From Gigaspora rosea (taxonomy: Eukaryota; Glomeromycota; Glomeromycetes; Diversisporales; Gigasporaceae): a DNA stretch of 64,000 nucleotides. Shown piece by piece: positions 1-10,387 of this stretch (the first letter of the stretch is position 1; every line of letters starts with the position of its first letter). Where the stretch lies: positions 191,763 through 255,762 of the forward strand of contig QKWP01000443.1 of assembly GCA_003550325.1 (NCBI GenBank). Reading direction: 5' to 3'. A program made the translations under genes and the position numbers. The notes below the pieces were generated by a model. That model saw only the letters and a program-made list of their open reading frames with translations, searched no databases and had not been told where the DNA came from.

Positions 1-247
1 GATAATAGCAAAAGCACATAGCTGAAGACCTTTTGTATTGCAATTATACTGTCAATGTCCAAGATCCATATATTATATCAAATAATTAGTTTATTTGACA
101 GGTATGATATTTATGCCAGTAATGTACATGGACAGTTGTAAAAATGAGTTTGGACAGTTTTAAACATTTTTATCATATGTTAACATGATTTAAAATTAAG
201 TAAAAAAAATTTATTACTAAATTTTATATATAATTGTATATATTTTT
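1..247. other. AT-rich stretch, no gene seen
   Basis: Only AT-rich sequence without a recognisable open frame, RNA gene or repeat boundary. Confidence 0.5.
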
Positions 248-382
248 AAGGGAACTGCTATTTATACTATAGTTTTTGCTATTTGCACCATGAATTTTGT
301 ATAACATTAGATTATCAATTAACCTTTTCTATTTGCACCATAGTATAGTTATACAAACATTTGAAAAATTTTATTTTGTACT

Positions 383-730
383 ATATGGAGTGCTCCGTAT
401 TAAAAGGTCCCATTTTTACATTTATCTCATTTTGAGATAATTGAGTTTAACCATTTGTTTTGATTTTCGGACTGATTCGGGATTAATTAAATTTCACGAT
501 TTTGATTGGTTAAAGAAGGCAGGTGACTATCGGATAATCTCGTGACGTGTTGGCTCTACGCAGCCTCATGTAATTTTTCTTTTTAAATTATCTTGATTTT
601 TTATTATGCAAATCAACTTTTATTAATAATTGAAAAATATCAATCATGTCAAAATTTACATGAATTTAATAAAAACTCATTTTTCAAAAAATTGTAAAAA
701 TGGGCCCTTTTAATACAGAGCACTCCATAT
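383..730. mobile_element. MITE with 40-bp inverted repeats, nested
   Basis: Ends ATATGGAGTGCTCCGTATTA and (reverse complement of the right end) ATATGGAGTGCTCTGTATTA continue to match for about 40 bp, up to CCCATTTTTACA. Length is about 348 bp with no coding capacity. It sits inside the 248-1294 element and so is the younger insertion. Confidence 0.75.
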
Positions 731-733
731 GTT

Positions 734-1255
734 GTTAATCTACAAAAAAGGTGAGTTTTTATTGGTGCAGCATTAAAATGGTCTGAGGTTACACAAAAAT
801 TGTGAAAATCTAGCCCGCATTATGTTAAGACCTTAAAAAATTAGAGTAAGGGTTGGACCGCATTATAAAATTAGGGTTAGGATTGGCCCGTATTTTAAAA
901 TTAGGTTAGCAGGCCTACTAGATTAGTTATCAAAATAAGACTTGTATAACAGTACACAACATTAATGGTATGAATAACTGTTAATCTACAAAAAAAGGCG
1001 AGTTTTTATTGGTGCAACATGAAAATAGTCCAAGGTTACACAAATTTGCAAAAATCTGTCCCATATTATGTTAAGGCCTTAAAAAATTAGGGTAAGGGTT
1101 GGCCTGAATTATGAAATTAGGGTTAGGGTTGGCCCGCATTATAAAATTAGGTTAGCAGGCCTACTAAATTACCAAAACAAGATTTGTGTAATGTTACATA
1201 ACATTAATGGCACAAATTAACTGTTAATCTACTAAAAAGGCGAGTTTTTATTGGT
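734..1255. repeat. 245-bp tandem duplication with telomere-like tracts
   Basis: Two consecutive copies (about 734-979 and 980-1221) plus the start of a third begin with TGTTAATCTACAAAAAA and share GGCGAGTTTTTATTGGTGCA. Both copies contain degenerate TTAGGG motifs (TTAGGGTTAGGGTTGGCCC in the second). The unit lies inside the GGGAAC element, so it was probably amplified there. Confidence 0.75.
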
Positions 1256-1294
1256 GCAACATATATTATCATGGTGTAAATAGCGGTTCCCTTT

Positions 1295-2677
1295 ATTAAT
1301 AATATATACTTTATTATAAGATGTATAAACACTATGGACACTATAAATATGAACATGGACATGGACAAGCCAAAAAAAGGTATAGATATAGTAAACATTA
1401 TATTACTGATCTATACTTATAGAAAGAATTTTATATTAATTCTGCAGATTTTATATTAAAATTAATAAGATTTTGGCACATAATTTTAATAAAAATTTGC
1501 AAAAATAATGTAAAATTTTTTCTGTTAGTGTTTACATCATACCCTACTATAATTAAGTTATTTGGTATATTATATACTTAAAATAGTTTTTACAGTTTTT
1601 TTAACTTTTTTAATTCATCATGTTTAAAATCTTATAACCAAATAAACTTTATACGCAAGCTAAATATTTTATTTAATTGTTATTTATTTGATTCTATTAT
1701 TATTTATTACATTTTTAATTCTTGGATAAAACTAATTCTCTTTTTTTTTGTAATCTTTATTTAAAAATCATATTTTAAGAAGGTTAAACCAAATGTGATA
1801 TAATAATTCTAAATACGATAGTCCTGAATACAATTATTTTTATTCTGATAGTTTTGAAATTAATAGTGCTAAATATGATAGAATATTTACTTTTAACGTG
1901 TCTTTTAAAAATAAATAAAGTAATACAAAAATAAAAGACTTAGATACTATTAAAATTATATGTTTAGCAAAACTTGTTTTTGATTATAGTTGACCCTCAT
2001 TAATATCCACCTTATTAATATCAACCTAAGCTACAAACAAATTTTATAAATTTTTATATATTAAAATCCCCTAAGATATATCTACTTTAATATAAATTCT
2101 TATTAATATCATAACAATATAAATATAATAGTGATAAGTTAATATCAACAAGAGACAACTATATTGCTGTTTTGTTACTTGTTCTTGAGAATTGTTTATT
2201 CTGTTCGTTAGAACTTGTTTATATAATTTATATTTTCATTTATAATAGCTTCAACATTATATTTCTAATTAGAATTACTCTGCCAAGCTTTAAAATTTTA
2301 TTTGCTTCACAGTTGTTTTTTGAGTATTTGTAGAAATTGTTGGCTTGCAATATTTATTTTTTGGGTTTAATAGAAAATGAGTTGTTTTTTTGTAAATAAA
2401 AAAAATCAAATGTGAAAGAGAAAAAAGTCAAATGTAAAAAAAACAATTTATATAAAAAAATTTTAATTTATTGTTTATGTCATAGCTTGAGTTTAACTGT
2501 TAATTTTCATAGCAAGTGATTCTGATCTTCATAGGATATTGGATAATACTGTTATTGAATGCTTTATGCCAATAACTAATATATCTGGCATCGAATTTGA
2601 TTGTGAGATGTTTGCGCCCTTTTGGGGCACAGACATCTCATGATCACTAGATACTTTCCATTATTTGTAGGTGTAAC
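1295..2677. other. AT-rich stretch, no gene seen
   Basis: No convincing coding frame. Apart from the possible mariner-type MITE listed separately, it holds only homopolymer-rich DNA up to the GGTGTAAC target duplication at 2670-2677. Confidence 0.5.
1985..2164. mobile_element. possible Tc1/mariner-type MITE
   Basis: Left TATAGTTGACCCTCATTAAT and the reverse complement of the right end TATAGTTGTCTCTTGTTGAT are imperfect inverted repeats about 180 bp apart. The GTTGACCCTC style of terminus, flanked by TA, is common in Tc1/mariner MITEs. Short and degenerate, so tentative. Confidence 0.45.
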
Positions 2678-2999
2678 CAGTGTTAGAAATCTTATGTTTT
2701 CATGTTCTCATGAGAACATCACTTTCAATCTGAGAACATTTACAAAATTTAAGATATTCTCTTCTCTATTAAACTTTTTTTGAGAACATTAAGTTTGAAA
2801 AATATGTTCTCTATATAAATATATAAAATAATAAAAAATCATTTTTATTAATATAGCAGTTAAAATAATTAAGCTCATAAATATTTAGTTGAAATAGAGA
2901 ACAATTTAGTTGTTTTTGAATCATAAAAAATTTAGATAATAAAGTTTATTGGTTTATCCATTTCTAGTTTGATGCAATATAGACCTTATTATGTACACA

Positions 3000-3361
3000 T
3001 ATGGGCCCTTAAAAGTAGAAACCAGACAATTTGGCAGATCACAGGTTTTGAGAAAATCAGCAAAAACTATTTCGTTACACAAAATTAAACCAATCTAAAA
3101 ATAGTATATTAATGATTAACAAACCTGCTTAAAAGAATTATCAGATCTATAGACCTGTAAATTGCTTCAAAATCTAAGTAAATCTATTTTTATATTATAG
3201 TGTCAAAAGCTTTTAACTGTTGGATCACAAAAATTTATTAAGTGATCAGCCTTTCATTATTAAGTAAAAAAGGTTTGTCTTTAAATTTTGTACCTGATCA
3301 ATCAAATAGGTTAATTTTCAAAAGTTTTCAAATTGTCTGGTTTCTACTTTTGAGAGCCCAT
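3000..3361. mobile_element. MITE, GTAGAAACCAGACAATTTG family, copy 1
   Basis: Starts TATGGGCCCTTAAAAGTAGA and ends as its near inverted copy (reverse complement TATGGGCTCTCAAAAGTAGA). A related copy lies at 48686-49049 with the same AGAAACCAGRC motif near each end and a shared core AATCTATTTTTATATTATA. Non-coding. Confidence 0.75.
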
Positions 3362-3554
3362 ATAATATCATAAATTTTAGAGAACTAAACTCACTATAAT
3401 AATAATTTTTTAAAAAAATTACTTAACAAATCTTTAGTTATTATAATTTTAAACTTTAGTGTTATATTTTAAAATTTCATAGTGAAAAATTTTTGAATCT
3501 ATAAATTCACTATAGTAAAAAAAAATAGTATATTATATTACTAATTTATTTAAA

Positions 3555-4090
3555 TCATAATTCGCCTATAAATGGATGTATTCACATAGTATAGTATTTA
3601 CATAGTAAAATTGTGGGATAGGTTTAATATAAATATCATAATAAAACAACAATCTGATGTTGGTCTATAGTAAAAAATTTTTTTTATTAAGTTAATCTCT
3701 TTTTAGCTTTTAATTAAAGTTGTAGAGCTGGGATTTGTGGATCTTATAGCAAAAATTTATTAAAATTGGCCTAGTAATTCTTGAGATATCTTAATTTTTC
3801 TCTTTATAATATAATAACATTTTTTTACTTGTGAAGAAATTTTATAAGTTTTGAAGAGAAAAATTAAGATATCTCAAGAATTACTAGACCGATTTTAAAG
3901 AATTTTTAATATTAGATCTACAAATCTAGCTCTACACTTTAATTAGAAGCTAAAAAGGTTAATTTAATAAAAAAATAATTTCACTATAGACCAACATCAG
4001 ATTGTTGCATTATTATGATGTTTATATTAAACTTATCCCACAATTTTACTATGTAAATACATACATTTATAGGTGAATTACGAATTAAAT
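3555..4090. mobile_element. long palindromic foldback, AATTCGCCTATA family
   Basis: The two halves are near reverse complements around an axis near 3822: TAATTCGCCTATAAATG at the left reappears inverted as CATTTATAGGTGAATTA at the right, and the arms share the paired segments CCAACATCAGATTGTTG and CTCAAGAATTACTAGACC. No open frame. A relative with the same terminus spans 51571-53177. As single-stranded DNA or RNA it would form a hairpin of about 250 bp. Confidence 0.75.
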
Positions 4091-4156
4091 ATTTGAGATA
4101 TATTAATAGTTTATTTAAAATTTTAATATATAAGCAATAAAAAATCTCAAATATAA

Positions 4157-5170
4157 GGGTGTGGCGACTTAGAGAAGTTGGTAAGTTGTCACCCCCAAGT
4201 GGCAGGTCTAGGGTTCAAATCCCACTGGCGACGCTTTGGAAAAATAGACCTGTGTTATGGTAACTGTTTTTTGTCGATTGGTTGGGTATATCACCTGTAG
4301 TCCTTGGTTACCATCTCGAATGGAAGCTTTCGGGCGAAGTTGTGTCCGGTGACACAGACAAATCCAAGGAACTGGGGAAATGGAAACCCATTTGGAAAGT
4401 CCAGAGTAAGGAGGTAGCAATGATCTTTGACGGTGCTACAGAACCGGAATATCGAAACCTGGAGCTGGAGAACTGGACGATATGACCTTTGGAGAGAAGG
4501 GTCCACCAACCTGGCCGCCAGAGTCGTGCCAGAGGAAAAGAACCTATGTTGTGGAATTAGATACCAGGGGAAGAAAAACCATAGTAGCACCTAATGCTAG
4601 GTAGATCAATCCTTTTGGGCCAACTGGATTGGAAGTTTGGGGTATTTGGGAATGGACCGGTAGGAAAGTAATGGTGGGTACCGGGGTCGGTGTGAACCTT
4701 ACAAGGGCAAAAGTAGATAATGGTAGGGTTAGGTATCCACTGACTGCAAGTTGCTTGCCTCGGTGAGAGCATAAGTTACCGAAGTGTAGATAATACCTGT
4801 GTGGGACAGGGACTGCTCTACCAAGTTTACCAGTGAGGATAAATTAGTCCTAAGGGGATGTAGGTAGTATCTGGGACTGTCTTTGACTGACTAATGTATC
4901 GGAGGGCTGTACTGGTGATCACAAGTAGAATTGACATGTGAAGCTTGACCAGAGGGTTTAAATAGGCAATCCCCTAGTTGGGTTGTAGGTATGGTAACTA
5001 GTGTAGAAACTTCGGGCGGACTACTTAAATTAGACAACCAAAAGTTGTACATGTGGCTAGTTGTACTCTCATTCAATGTAATTCAATTGTGGGTGCGCCC
5101 AAAGAGGCACCCTTGATCCACAGGCTTGATTAAATAAACTCTCACCCAGAGCGGGAACTTTGACACAAAA
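4157..5170 (+). mobile_element. tRNA-headed poly(A) retroposon, copy 1 (complete)
   Basis: A 1,014-bp unit, visibly richer in G+C than its surroundings. It starts with a tRNA-like head (4157-4234) with recognisable A and B boxes and ends in a run of A. An 18-bp target duplication, AAAAAATCTCAAATATAA, lies at 4139-4156 and again at 5171-5188. Poly(A) plus a long duplication is the mark of LINE-machinery retroposition. No long open frame crosses the body, so it behaves like an unusually long SINE. Other copies: 12590-13649 (+), 15863-16867 (-) and 56659-58723 (-, interrupted). Copy 3 differs in its 3' end. The family is not one I recognise. Confidence 0.85.
4170..4222 (+). promoter_or_regulatory. 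internal Pol III-type A and B boxes
   Basis: TAGAGAAGTTGG at 4170-4181 fits the A-box consensus TRGYNNARNNGG except at one base. GGTTCAAATCC at 4212-4222 is a perfect B box. Their spacing is that of a tRNA gene. The segment TGTCACCCCCAAGTGGCA between them can form an anticodon-like stem with a CCC-containing loop. The acceptor stem does not pair well, so this is a retroposon promoter rather than a functional tRNA gene. Confidence 0.75.
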
Positions 5171-5329
5171 AAAAAATCTCAAATATAATTTTTTTAAAAA
5201 ATATATATATAAAGTTATAATCTTATTATTATGAATAACTAAGCTTTGTTTATATAGCTTGTTAAATATATTATATTTTTATTAATAATTTTTAAATATA
5301 TTAATTAAAAATAAAAATTAAAAAATAAC

Positions 5330-5520
5330 TAAAAGTATAATGATATAAGTGTAAGAAAAAGAATGAGAGAAAGAAAATAAAAGTAAAAAAGATTGAGAAA
5401 GAGTGAGAAAGAGTGAGTGAGAAAAAAAAAGAGAGAGAGAGAGAGAGAAAGAGAGAGAAGAGAAAAAGAAAAAGAAAAAAAGAAAGAGAAAAAGAAAGAG
5501 AGAGTAAAAGGAAAAAATTT
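5330..5520. repeat. purine-rich GA/A low-complexity tract
   Basis: Runs of GAGAGA, GAAAGA and AAAGAA on the plus strand. The apparent minus-strand frames rich in Phe, Leu and Ser here are products of this composition and are not genes. Confidence 0.85.
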
Positions 5521-5650
5521 TTTTCTAATTGAGAACATAAAAAAATTTTTGAGAACATTAAATTCAATAAAAATGTTCTCATGAGAACATAAATTTCAAA
5601 CCAGATTTCCAATACTGGGTGTAACACTAATATTGCGACCATGCAGATTA

Positions 5651-5805
5651 GGGGCGTGCCATTTATTACATAATATTTTTTACTTAGTAGCCACCTGTAC
5701 TATGTATATTTTTGATTATTTTATCTGATTAATATAATATATAGACGTGATAACTACCTTTGACCATGTATCTATGGTAAAATTACATAATAAATGGCAT
5801 GCCCC
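5651..5805. mobile_element. PIF/Harbinger-like MITE, copy 1
   Basis: A 155-bp element with inverted ends GGGGCGTGCCATTTATTACA and (reverse complement of the right) GGGGCATGCCATTTATTATG, flanked by TTA at 5648-5650 and 5806-5808. A 3-bp TTA duplication is typical of PIF/Harbinger. Relatives: 8119-8281, 9014-12550 and 13674-13831. Confidence 0.8.
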
Positions 5806-5808
5806 TTA

Positions 5809-6595
5809 TGATATAATTGTAATTACTTATCAAATAACTTTAGTATTGTCTGCTATGCATCCAATAACTATATATTATTTGGCTGAAATTGTTATATAAT
5901 TTGCAAAATACATAACTAAGTACAGAATTTTTAAATATATGTATTGAACAACAATAACCCGATTTATAATCTAAGAATTTTTATTTGTACCAAATATCTA
6001 TTTTAAACCAGGTTCATAACAAGATTATGTGATGCTAATTAGAGCCTGATTTGCCTTGTAAATTTCAAAAATTCTATTATAAAATATTATTCAAGAAACA
6101 AGCTTTTATCTTAGCAAAGAAGTTTTCTTGCAAATATTGAAAAAATGTTTAAAATATTATTAGAAAATATCTATATTCAATTATTTATTATAAGACTAAT
6201 TTTAATAGCAACTTATTTCAAACTATTGAAGCATGCTAAACTAGTACCATAAGCTTTTCCTACATTATATTTATCATAATTATAATTACATTATTATTAT
6301 AATATTAACTTTTTTAGAATGAACTACCTCTTGTTTATTATTAGTTTTCAATTATTGGAATTATATAGAGTTTTATAATAGATTATAAAAATTTAATTTA
6401 GAGTCTTGAGAAAAATTTTTATTTTATTTTATTTTTTTTAAAAAAATATAAATAATTAAATGAATAAATAAAACAAACTAAATAAAAATTTCTTCTTTCA
6501 AGATCTAATAATTGAAAACTATTTCAATTATTTATATAATTATTATTAGTATTAGATATTAATTTATTAGCTAAGATCTATATAGGATAAACTTG
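5809..6595. other. AT-rich stretch, no gene seen
   Basis: No frame here matches the kinesin exons that follow. More upstream kinesin sequence, if once present, is beyond recognition. Confidence 0.45.
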
Positions 6596-7698
6596 AGGCT
6601 CAATTTGCTGCCAAATATAAAGTACTGCTAAAAGAAATTGAAGAATTAAAACAAAAGCTAGAGGGAAATAATAAATTTAACAGGTTAGTTTATTTTGTAT
6701 TTAATTTGATCTACAAATTTCTTTTAATATTTTACATATTCCAAAATTAAAACATGTGTAATTCTATTATTTTAAAGCACTTTTACTGATTTGAAAAGAG
6801 AAAATAAAGAATTATAGGTAATAGTATCTCCTAAGAATAAATCAGTAAAAATTATTATAAAGACATTTTCAAAAAGAGACTTAATATTTTTTATACTGAT
6901 TATAAATTCAAAATGCTCTTAATGATAATCAAAAAGAAAAAAAATCAGATAGCCAGAAAAGTGTTGCAAAACTTTTATTACAGTGATTGGCTGATTTTGA
7001 TGCTTTAAAGAAAGCTTTAATATATGATCTACAAAATAGATATAAAAAGTTATTGAATTTGAAAATTTATTGGAAAAATTATAAAAATAATATATAAAGT
7101 TTTAAGCAACAACTCTAATGAGGCAAAGCAAAAAAAAAAAATGCAAGTTTAGAGAGTTTAAAACAACTAACAAATGTACATGTGCAAGTAAGATATCTTT
7201 TTTTCAATCATTTCTTATATAGATTGTTATTATAATAAGCATTAATCATTTTAGGTTTAAATATAGATTATTGAACAAAATTCATTATTAAAGAAAGAGT
7301 TATCTGTAGCTAAATAAAAAATTCTTTTTTGTAATAGGCATATCATTCTTTAAAAGCCTTGTTGCAAGATGCACAAGAAAAACTTATTACACAGAATCAA
7401 AACAAATATATTTAAAAGTGAAATGCTTTATATATAACTAACTGCTCTTCATAATTAATAATAGATTCGAGACACAGTTGCAAGCAGTATGTGAAAGATT
7501 ATAACAAGCAAAATATAAGTTTATTATTATTTAATATTCATTTAAACATTTAATATCTTAACTTGTATTGTTAATATTTTTAGCTCAAAACAAAAATATG
7601 CAAAAACTTCTACTTCTGCTTTATCTATTTTTGATTGTATTGCTAAACCTCTTCAAGATAGTGGTTTACCTGTAGCTGAAGCTAATAAGTGCAATTAA
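6596..7698 (+). pseudogene. kinesin-1 heavy chain, C-terminal stalk/tail pseudogene
   Basis: Decayed fragment covering roughly the last 200-250 residues of a conventional fungal kinesin heavy chain, the plus-end microtubule motor. In order: DKLEAQFAAKYKVLLKEIEE (exon from 6596, AG before it and GTTAGT after 6683), FTDLKRENKEL, LADFDALKKALIYDLQNRY, then QIIEQNSLLKKELSVAK, SLKALLQDAQEKLITQNQ, RFETQLQAVCERL, and finally TSTSALSIFDCIAKPL before the stop at 7696-7698. These follow the fungal kinesin-1 order (KLEAQYAAK, DLQNRCEKVVELE, LVEQNS.LKKE, LLQDAQEKL, RFEAQLQAVRERLEQA, GRIAKPLRG). The IAK autoinhibitory motif is kept. It is broken by in-frame stops (for example after LLLQ and after ERL) and by frame changes around 7050-7150. 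Intron-like gaps remain between blocks, so it arose by genomic duplication or loss in place, not by retroposition. The motor domain is absent from the window. Confidence 0.88.
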
Positions 7699-8033
7699 AA
7701 TTTTAAATTTTGTTTATTTAATTTTTATTATAATAATTTTTGTTTATTTTGCTATATTTATTTTTAGTTTAGATATTATTCTATACATTATGTAAAAAGA
7801 TAAAACTTAAACAAAGAACTAATTATTAGCAAAAATTTGATTACAGAGCTCTAGCTAATCATAACAATAATTTTATTTTTAATATATATTTAATTTTCTA
7901 GTTAATATGTATTTAAACATTTTATTTTTTTGTTTAATTTCTATTGCTTCTATAATATTAATTTACATTTACTAAATTTGTAAAATTTTTTAAACTATTA
8001 GAATTTATTTAGAAATATAGCTTTGTTTATTGA
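7699..8033. other. AT-rich stretch, no gene seen
   Basis: Homopolymer-rich DNA between the kinesin relic and the following foldback. Nothing recognisable. Confidence 0.5.
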
Positions 8034-8935
8034 GTTTTACTAAAACGCACCTATAGTGTTTTTACTATATTACACAAAACTATTAGAATAGCCAATCAAA
8101 AATTAAGATCAGGTGTAAGGGCATGCTATTTATTATGTAATTTTATCATGGATACATGGTCAGAGGTGTAACCATGTCTATATATTATATTAATCAATTA
8201 GAATTAGATAAAATGATCACAACATACATGGGTAGAAGTGGCTACTTAGTAAAAAATATTACGTAATAAATGGCACGCTCCTAACAAAAAATTTTATTTT
8301 TTTGGTTATTTTTTTTAAAAAGCATTATATCTCAAAATTTTGCTTATAAAACCACCTTTGGGGCTCTAATAAAAAAATTTCTTGCTAAATTTTGTATATT
8401 AATGCCCAATAAAATCTCAGACCTTACTCTAATCCTAAAGCATTAAAATTTATTGTTTGTTTTGTTAAAATTTATTTTTTTGTTTTTGTTACACAGATTT
8501 GCAAATCTAATTTACCTATAGTGGTAAAACACTATAAGTGCATTTTATAATAATTGTTGTTTAGTATCAACAATTATTATAAAATGCACTTATGGTGTTT
8601 TACCACCATAGGTAAATTAGATTTGCAAATCCATATAACAAAAACAAAAAAATAAAATTTTACAAAACAAAAATAAATTTTAATTACTTTAGGATTAGGG
8701 TAAGGCCTGGAATTTTATTGGGGCATTAGTATATACAAAATTTAGCAAGAAAATTTTTTATTAGAGCCCCAAAGGTGGTTTCATAAGCAAAATTTTAAGA
8801 TATGAATGTTTTTTTTTTAAAAAAAATAAATATAAAACTGAAATTTTTGTTATACCTGATCTTAAATTTTGATTGGCTATTCTAATAGTTTTATGTAACA
8901 TGGTGTAAAACACCATAGGTGCATTTTAGTAAAAC
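8034..8935. mobile_element. long foldback carrying ATCAGGTGTAA termini
   Basis: Nearly symmetric around 8559: GTTTTACTAAAACGCACCTA at the left end matches the reverse complement of the right end (GTTTTACTAAAATGCACCTA). Further in, both arms carry AGCCAATCAAAA, AAGATCAGG and a core with AAACCACCTTTGGGGCTCTA. The left arm is interrupted by a Harbinger-like MITE (8119-8281). The AAGATCAGGTGTAA block also occurs near 26530, 29385, 38866, 58055, 59860 and 60440, so this is one member of an abundant family. Non-coding. Confidence 0.8.
8119..8281. mobile_element. PIF/Harbinger-like MITE, copy 2, nested
   Basis: A 163-bp element with ends GGGCATGCTATTTATTATGT and (reverse complement) GGAGCGTGCCATTTATTACG. 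It splits the word AGGTGTAACAAAA of the host foldback and duplicates TAA (8116-8118 and 8282-8284). Removing it restores symmetry with the other arm. Confidence 0.85.
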
Positions 8936-9673
8936 ATATTATCAATATAAAATTAGAATAAAATAAATTTAGAACAGTTATTTTGATTGTTTATTGTTTA
9001 GCTTTTAATATTAGAGAAGTACTGTTTATTATGTAATTTATTTTTATTATCCCTTAACTGTAATCCAGGCAAATTTGCCTGGATTTTTTTTAGAAATATT
9101 ACAATTTTTTAAATAAAATAAAAATTTATTAAGTATATGGGGTATATTCTATTTATAAAATATTTCATTAAAATATATTTTATAAACTTTATTATAAAAA
9201 TTTTTAAAATTATTGATAAACTTTAAAGCAATAAAAGTTCAAACGTTTTATAGATCAATGCAAAAATGTAGATACATGAATTCAGTATTGATAAAAAATT
9301 TTTTAAACAATTTAATTTAAGTATTTAAAATTGTAATTTATTACTTTGGTTTATAAGTTTATTTTAATAATTTTTATTAAAATTTTATATTAAAAAAAAT
9401 TTTTATTAGAGATAATTTCCTCAATTTCAAGATTATCATCATCACTTTCAACCAACGTAACATGTTTGTTGTATTTCTTATATTCCTTTGCTCTGGTAAG
9501 TGATTTTTTCAAAGATTCATGATGGTTTTTAAGCTGACCTTTTCAGTAAACGCCTCAGATAATTTGTTTTGGATAGAAAGCAGGTTTGGGTGCAGACTCG
9601 TCTTTGCAACTTCTTGTTTTGCAACTGCCCAAATTACTTTGATTGGTTGAAGTTCGTAGTAATATGGCAGTAT

Positions 9674-9911
9674 CAGTGTCTGAAATTGTGTTGAGGAGTC
9701 TGCAGACCACAACAAATTTTAAATCTTTGCAACTACAATCTGAAGTGCATGTGCAAATTTCACACATAAATTTGCAAATTTTACTTATAAATTTTGATTA
9801 AAAATGCTTATATGCACAACTAAATTTTTATAAATTCTTATAATCCGCAACTATTTTTTTTTTATTTAGTTGCAGCCCACAACTAATTTAAAAATTGAAT
9901 TTCAGACACTA
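9674..9911. mobile_element. small hAT-like MITE inside the transposase
   Basis: Inverted ends CAGTGTCTGAAATT and TAGTGTCTGAAATT (reverse complement of the right end), 238 bp. It separates the LFYT block from the PYYYELQPI block of the transposase. The flanking octamers GGCAGTAT and GGCGAGGT are only half identical, so the target duplication is doubtful. Includes repeated TTAGTTGTGGGCTGCAACT-like segments. Confidence 0.6.
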
Positions 9912-10387
9912 GGCGAGGTATAAAACAAATTGTGCCCATGTTTATTAGCAATTTGAACACATGTGAATAGCACTTTGTGTTTATTTCTTTTTACTAACTC
10001 GTATAGCTCAGCTTTGGTACAACTTTCTGATACAATAATATTGTATGCCGCCAACTATACATACAGAACATCTTTTTTAAATTTGATGTTGGTACTTGTT
10101 CAGCCTGGCATTTAAGATAGGAGCCTCATCTTCATCTATATGAATACATACTGGCCCATATTAGTTTGCACAAAGTTTTTCAAAAGTTCTTCAAAAATTT
10201 CAGCATTAAAATTGCCATTATAATTGCTTTGATCTGTTACAATATTTGCATTACGAATTGTGTTGGGAATATTTTCCTACTCATCTGCATTTGCTGTTTT
10301 CTTCCTCGTGAAGAAGGGGTTTAATAGATGGATCTCATATTAAAAGAGAGTTGGGAACAATTTCGCCTTCAATTTTGTTGTATTACC

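Larger units (their letters stand above)
248..1294. mobile_element. TIR element with GGGAAC ends
   Basis: The left end (AAGGGAACTGCTATTTATAC) and the reverse complement of the right end (AAAGGGAACCGCTATTTACA) match over about 25 bp, so this is a non-autonomous inverted-repeat element. It encodes nothing recognisable. Inside lie a second inverted-repeat element (383-730) and a 245-bp tandem duplication (734-1255). The superfamily is not assigned because no clean target duplication is visible. Confidence 0.6.
2678..5617. mobile_element. hAT-like non-autonomous element, 2.9 kb with insertions
   Basis: The termini are CAGTGTTAGAAATCT on the left and CAGTATTGGAAATCTG (reverse complement) on the right, and both ends carry ATGTTCTCATGAGAACAT just inside. 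The flanks are identical 8-bp duplications GGTGTAAC at 2670-2677 and 5618-5625, the hAT hallmark. No transposase is present. A MITE (3000-3361), a foldback (3555-4090) and a tRNA-headed retroposon (4157-5170) account for most of the interior. The right part includes a GA-rich tract. Confidence 0.85.

Noticed and set aside
4157-4234. A functional tRNA gene (perfect B box)
   Set aside because: The acceptor stem does not pair well, the same head recurs at the start of 1-kb retroposon copies, and a target duplication shows it moved by retroposition.
4291-4772. Overlapping frames of 60-100 codons within the tRNA-headed retroposon
   Set aside because: They are not conserved as frames in the copies at 15863-16867 and 56659-57566, so they are incidental.
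5301-5642. Minus-strand frames of 69 and 113 codons, rich in Phe, Leu and Ser
   Set aside because: They read through a GA/A-rich low-complexity tract; composition explains them fully.
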